Below, one piece after another: positions 61,090 through 64,000 of a DNA stretch of 64,000 bases. Under the pieces are notes generated by a model that worked only from the letters and a program-made list of their open reading frames with translations, had not been told where the DNA came from and did no database searches. The stretch's first letter is position 1. Each line of letters opens with the position of its first letter. The DNA comes from Pseudomonadota bacterium (GTDB lineage Bacteria; Pseudomonadota; Alphaproteobacteria; Rhizobiales; Rhizobiaceae), in NCBI GenBank assembly GCA_023451735.1, contig JAEXYH010000062.1, positions 35,943-99,942 of the forward strand, in the 5' to 3' direction. The position numbers and the translations under genes are program-made.

Positions 61090-62084
61090 CAGATTTCCTT
61101 GCCGAAATACCTACGTCATTGCATTATTTATGAATAATCTGAATTACTATGCGCTAATATAAAGATCTGCCGCAAGCATCCGCAGATTGCATGGAATTTT
61201 CAATGCCACCCGATTGCTGATGTGACCGTGTGCATTCGATTGGCTGACGACATGCTCTCCGAAGCGGGACTATGGAACGAGCATGCCGACTGGTACCCAG
61301 AGGTGACGGTATTACAAAGCATATCGACTGGAACTATCGAATTAGGTCGGTGCGCAGGTACCGAGGAATTCTCCCCAAACGGCCGGGACCATTCTTCGGG
61401 TTTCTCTTGGAAAGACGTCCCAGTCTGTCTCAAGACAAGCTGAAAGTCTGTGATCTTGCCCTGCACCTGAGGTGGATGGAGCTAGCCCATGGTCATACCA
61501 TGCTTGACGAGATTGATTACTCTCAGGATCCCCCGACGATTGCCGTGCATCTGTTGAACGTTTCCATTCTCGGAATGCGATACCTTCATCGGATCGATGG
61601 CTCACAGCTAACGAGATCGGATTTATCGATGTGATGGGATACGAACCGGCGACCCCGCTGTATTTGACGATAAGCGGCTGATTTTGCGCGAACCGTGCGG
61701 CATAGGGTGCTTTTATTGAGCTGCCGGAACCACAAATGCGCGGCAGTCAAAAAGGACACGCTAATTAATTAACCTAAATACTGGAGAAACATATTTGAGT
61801 TGCAGGGAGGCCGGATCTCGCCCAGACCAGCCACGTTGTCTACTCGATAACTTAGCGATCTGTAGAGAAGGCATAACGGGTTCGGAGACCCGGCCCAAAA
61901 AAGAGACCGAAGGCGGGAGTTTACTCCGATGGACTGAGGCAGCATCGAGCGACAAACATCGTATCATCAATTGCCTGGAGACAGTGTGCGGCATGAGACG
62001 GGTTACGAAACGTAACCCGTCAAGCTTGGATTTCTTATCTCCTGATTAATTCAGCCGGGCCACTGACGCTGCACGGCAGGGAAC
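61090..62084. other. Long intergenic region with one perfect hairpin
   Basis: About 1 kb. It is AT-rich just upstream of the autotransporter (61100-61190), probably its promoter. Several frames of 70-120 codons occur on both strands between 61200 and 62050, but none has homology or a good SD, and they overlap one another. I see no gene. The hairpin at 61997-62021 is listed separately. Confidence 0.5.
61997..62021. repeat. Perfect 11-bp inverted repeat with AAA loop
   Basis: GACGGGTTACG-AAA-CGTAACCCGTC. No T run follows on either strand, so it is not a standard terminator, although it lies 63 bp past the stop of the RraA-like gene. It may be an operator or a factor-assisted terminator. Confidence 0.6.
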
Positions 62085-62762
62085 CTATTCAATATACTCG
62101 CAACCGGCCTCTGTGAGCGCTCTGTCGACCCATTCACGGTTAACCGTTCCGGCTTCCGTCTCGGCCATTTGCATCATTTCGGCCTCATGCTTTTTCACCG
62201 CAGCTTTGAAAATGTCGGCGGCATCTGCCTTAGGGACGCAGAGGACACCGTCGAGATCACCGAGGATCAGGTCGCCCGGCTCGATGACGGTGCCGTTGAT
62301 GGCGATCGGCATGCCAATCTCGCCGGGGCCGGTGCGATAGGGACCGCGATGGGTCACGCCGGCGGCAAAGGTCGGCACATTGCGCTCCAGGAACGCCTCG
62401 GCGTCGCGGATCGCGCCGTTCAGCACGAAGCCGGCAACGCCACGGCGGATTGCGTGAGCAAGCATCAGTTCGCCCATCAGCGAATTGGTCATGTCGGCGG
62501 CGGCATCAACGACGATGACATCGCCAGGCTTGGCCATGTCGATCGCCTTGTGCAGCATCAGATTGTCGCCCGGGCGGGTACGCACCGTCAGCGCCGGACC
62601 GGCAAGCGTACCGGTGCCGTGCATCGGCCTCAGGCCCGCGCCGAGCGCGCAGATGCGCGACATGGAATCGCTGACATTGGCGACCGGAAGGCGGCGAAAG
62701 GCCTCCACCTGCGCCTTCTCGATACGTTCCCATTTCAGTTTAACGCGAAATCCGTAAGTCAT
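62085..62762 (-). CDS. RraA-fold aldolase (HMG/oxaloacetate aldolase-like)
   Basis: 225 residues from ATG 62762 (SD GAGG). VANVSDSM, VRTRPGDNLMLHKAI, VVDAAADMTNSLMGELM, FVLNGAIRDAEAF and LGDLDGVLCVP define the RraA/4-hydroxy-4-methyl-2-oxoglutarate aldolase family, which cleaves hydroxy-keto acids using a divalent metal. It lies 7 bp after the dehydrogenase gene. An RNase E inhibitor role is less likely in a catabolic operon. Confidence 0.88.
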   Translation of the reverse strand: MTYGFRVKLKWERIEKAQVEAFRRLPVANVSDSMSRICALGAGLRPMHGTGTLAGPALTVRTRPGDNLMLHKAIDMAKPGDVIVVDAAADMTNSLMGELMLAHAIRRGVAGFVLNGAIRDAEAFLERNVPTFAAGVTHRGPYRTGPGEIGMPIAINGTVIEPGDLILGDLDGVLCVPKADAADIFKAAVKKHEAEMMQMAETEAGTVNREWVDRALTEAGCEYIE

Positions 62763-62769
62763 GGATACC

Positions 62770-63786
62770 TCAGACAGAGAGTTCTGTTGGACGGGCGAGC
62801 GAGCGTTCATCGGGTGCATTGCCATCGAGAACGCTAATGATGTGCTGGGCGGCGATAACCGCCATTGCGTCGGCTGAGCCATAGGTCACGCCGCCGATAT
62901 GCGGGGTTGCTATCAACGTACCAAGTGACCAGAGGGGGCTGTCGGCCAGCGGAGGTTCGCTGGAGAAGCTATCGAGCGCTGCCCCGGCGACCGTACCGGC
63001 GGCAAGCGCCTCTGCGAGATCCACCTCGTTGATGATCCCGCCGCGAGCGGTATTCACCAGAACCGCGGACCTCTTCATCAAACCAAGCCGGCGGGCATCG
63101 ATCAAGTCGCGGGTTGCGGCCGTCAACGGGCAATGGATGCTGAGAACGTCGAGCGACGGCAGCATGGCGTCGACGTCGTTGGCGGAAGCAAAACCATCGG
63201 CCGCGGCAGCACCGGGCGCGAAAGGATCGCAGACGACGACCTCCATGCCGAGCGCTTCCGCCATGCGGGCTGTCTCACGGCCGATACCGCCATAGCCGAT
63301 GAGGCCAATCGTGGCACCGAGGAAATCCTTGCCGGTAAAGGTCGGCTTCGGCCAAGCGCCGCTCTTCACTGCTCGATCGAGCGGCAGCACTTCCTTAATC
63401 AAGCTAAGTGCCAGCGCGATCGTGTGTTCGGCGACGGCCCGGGAATTGGATCCCATCGCCCGCAGCACTGGAATACCCAGCTTTGCGGCAGCGGCAATAT
63501 CAACATTGTCGACACCGACGCCATGCTTGGCGATGACTTTGAGGTTTTGCGATGCCGCAATAACCTCTTCGTTGATGCGGCCTTGGCGGACCATCAAACC
63601 GTCGATCTTCAGATCAGCCGTGCGTTTGGCCACCACGTCGGACGGATCATAGGGCGGTGAGAAAAATACGTCGATATCATGCTGGTTCAGAAGTCGGATA
63701 GCTTTTTCGGCAATCTTGTTATGGCTGACGAGAATGCGCCGCCCGCGTTTACCGTATTCGGCCCCCTGGATGATGTCATGGGTCAT
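62770..63786 (-). CDS. D-2-hydroxyacid dehydrogenase (SerA-like)
   Basis: 338 residues. NAD-binding GLIGYGGIGRETARMA, active-site Arg in NTARGGIINE, Glu nearby and His in TPHIGGVTYGSAD. The N-terminal catalytic domain has KHGVGVDNVDIAAA. No ACT domain, so it is a short catabolic type rather than serine-pathway SerA. It is coupled to the upstream gene by ATGA and probably interconverts a 2-hydroxy acid and the 2-keto acid that the RraA-like aldolase cleaves. Confidence 0.9.
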   Translation of the reverse strand: MTHDIIQGAEYGKRGRRILVSHNKIAEKAIRLLNQHDIDVFFSPPYDPSDVVAKRTADLKIDGLMVRQGRINEEVIAASQNLKVIAKHGVGVDNVDIAAAAKLGIPVLRAMGSNSRAVAEHTIALALSLIKEVLPLDRAVKSGAWPKPTFTGKDFLGATIGLIGYGGIGRETARMAEALGMEVVVCDPFAPGAAAADGFASANDVDAMLPSLDVLSIHCPLTAATRDLIDARRLGLMKRSAVLVNTARGGIINEVDLAEALAAGTVAGAALDSFSSEPPLADSPLWSLGTLIATPHIGGVTYGSADAMAVIAAQHIISVLDGNAPDERSLARPTELSV

Positions 63787-64000
63787 GAGATGGCCCGTTC
63801 CTTTTCAATTCGCTTGAGGAGATTTTGGGCGCGTATGACGATCGGCGCATCGACGAACTTGCCATCCAACATGAATGCTCCTCGCCCAGCCGCCGCCTCC
63901 TGCTCGTTGACCTCCACAACTTTCTGCGCCCAGGAAATCTCTTCCGGGGTCGGAGCGAAGCATTCGTTGAGGATCGGAACGACGGAAGGGTGAATGCAGG
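63783..64000 (-). CDS. HpcH/HpaI aldolase or citrate-lyase beta-like protein (partial, 5' end outside window)
   Basis: The last 72 codons are present. CIHPSVVPILNECFAPTPEEI, the Glu-rich helix, GRGAFMLDGKFVDAPIV and RAQNLL are the conserved C-terminus of CitE/malyl-CoA-lyase-like proteins, where the CIHP and DG.MVDAP motifs close the active site. The stop overlaps the dehydrogenase ATG (ATGA), so the operon starts beyond the window. Confidence 0.85.
   Translation of the reverse strand, partial: CIHPSVVPILNECFAPTPEEISWAQKVVEVNEQEAAAGRGAFMLDGKFVDAPIVIRAQNLLKRIEKERAIS

Noticed and set aside
61222..61634. Overlapping plus-strand frames of 73 and 120 codons
   Set aside because: Mutually overlapping, no SD, no recognisable family.

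Overview
The window looks like accessory DNA from a Rhizobiales bacterium, most likely Rhizobiaceae. Reasons: moderately high GC, dense operons joined by ATGA/TGATG overlaps, two perfect TGA-N9-TCA iron-responsive operators of the RirA type before a TonB receptor, a sigF/nrsF pair with Caulobacter-like GTAACC...CGAA promoters, and many catabolic modules each with its own LacI, AraC, LysR or MerR regulator. No rRNA, tRNA, CRISPR array, insertion sequence or phage gene was recognised. Six broken genes (7.6-8.3, 15.5-15.8, 41.1-41.4, 42.5-42.6, 51.0-51.3 and 57.6-58.2 kb) fit a plastic secondary replicon or genomic island, although the replicon type cannot be told from the sequence.

Layout. 0-6 kb: a metallo-beta-lactamase-fold protein with degenerate metal ligands, then a periplasmic molybdenum aldehyde oxidoreductase operon (paoABC-like) translationally coupled to an AraC regulator. 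6.4-8.3 kb: a Gfo/Idh/MocA oxidoreductase and a wrecked aldo/keto reductase. 8.5-28 kb: a large sulfur/sugar locus. It has a Tau/Ats-type ABC importer and cytoplasmic sulfatase under one LacI regulator, a second sulfatase, a formylglycine-generating enzyme, a TauE/SafE exporter, an enolase-superfamily enzyme, an SDR, a LacD/YihT-like aldolase, a PfkB kinase, a zinc dehydrogenase and a complete CUT1 sugar ABC importer under a second LacI regulator whose operator and promoter can be seen. The simplest reading is import, desulfation and catabolism of a sulfated (or sulfonated) sugar.

28-37 kb: envelope stress. An ECF sigma/anti-sigma pair lies inside an operon with a cyclopropane-fatty-acid-synthase-like methyltransferase, DUF2147, DUF2177, alpha/beta hydrolase and DoxX genes. 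Divergent from it runs a second operon (DUF1295, second CFA-like methyltransferase, membrane protein, lipocalin). A fasciclin protein lies nearby. 37-41 kb: an ECF sigma of SigF type with its NrsF (DUF1109) anti-sigma factor and targets (Met-rich repeat protein, cytochrome b561-like protein, sulfite-oxidase-fold molybdoenzyme, small periplasmic protein). Three promoters here share one motif. 41-45 kb: a quinone-oxidoreductase-like MDR protein with LysR, and a MerR regulator.

45-57 kb: iron. A RirA-operator-controlled operon (TonB receptor, YddA/SbmA-type ABC protein, ChuX/HemS-like protein, ChaN-like protein) lies back to back with a second operon (periplasmic ferric-chelate binding protein, FecCD permease, ATPase, flavin monooxygenase of the NtaA/DszA class, ketopantoate-reductase-like protein). 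The second operon suggests import of an iron chelate followed by oxidative breakdown of the chelator. 58-61 kb: a 919-residue autotransporter with a beta-helix passenger. 62-64 kb: an operon with a CitE-like lyase (cut by the window end), a D-2-hydroxyacid dehydrogenase and an RraA-fold aldolase.
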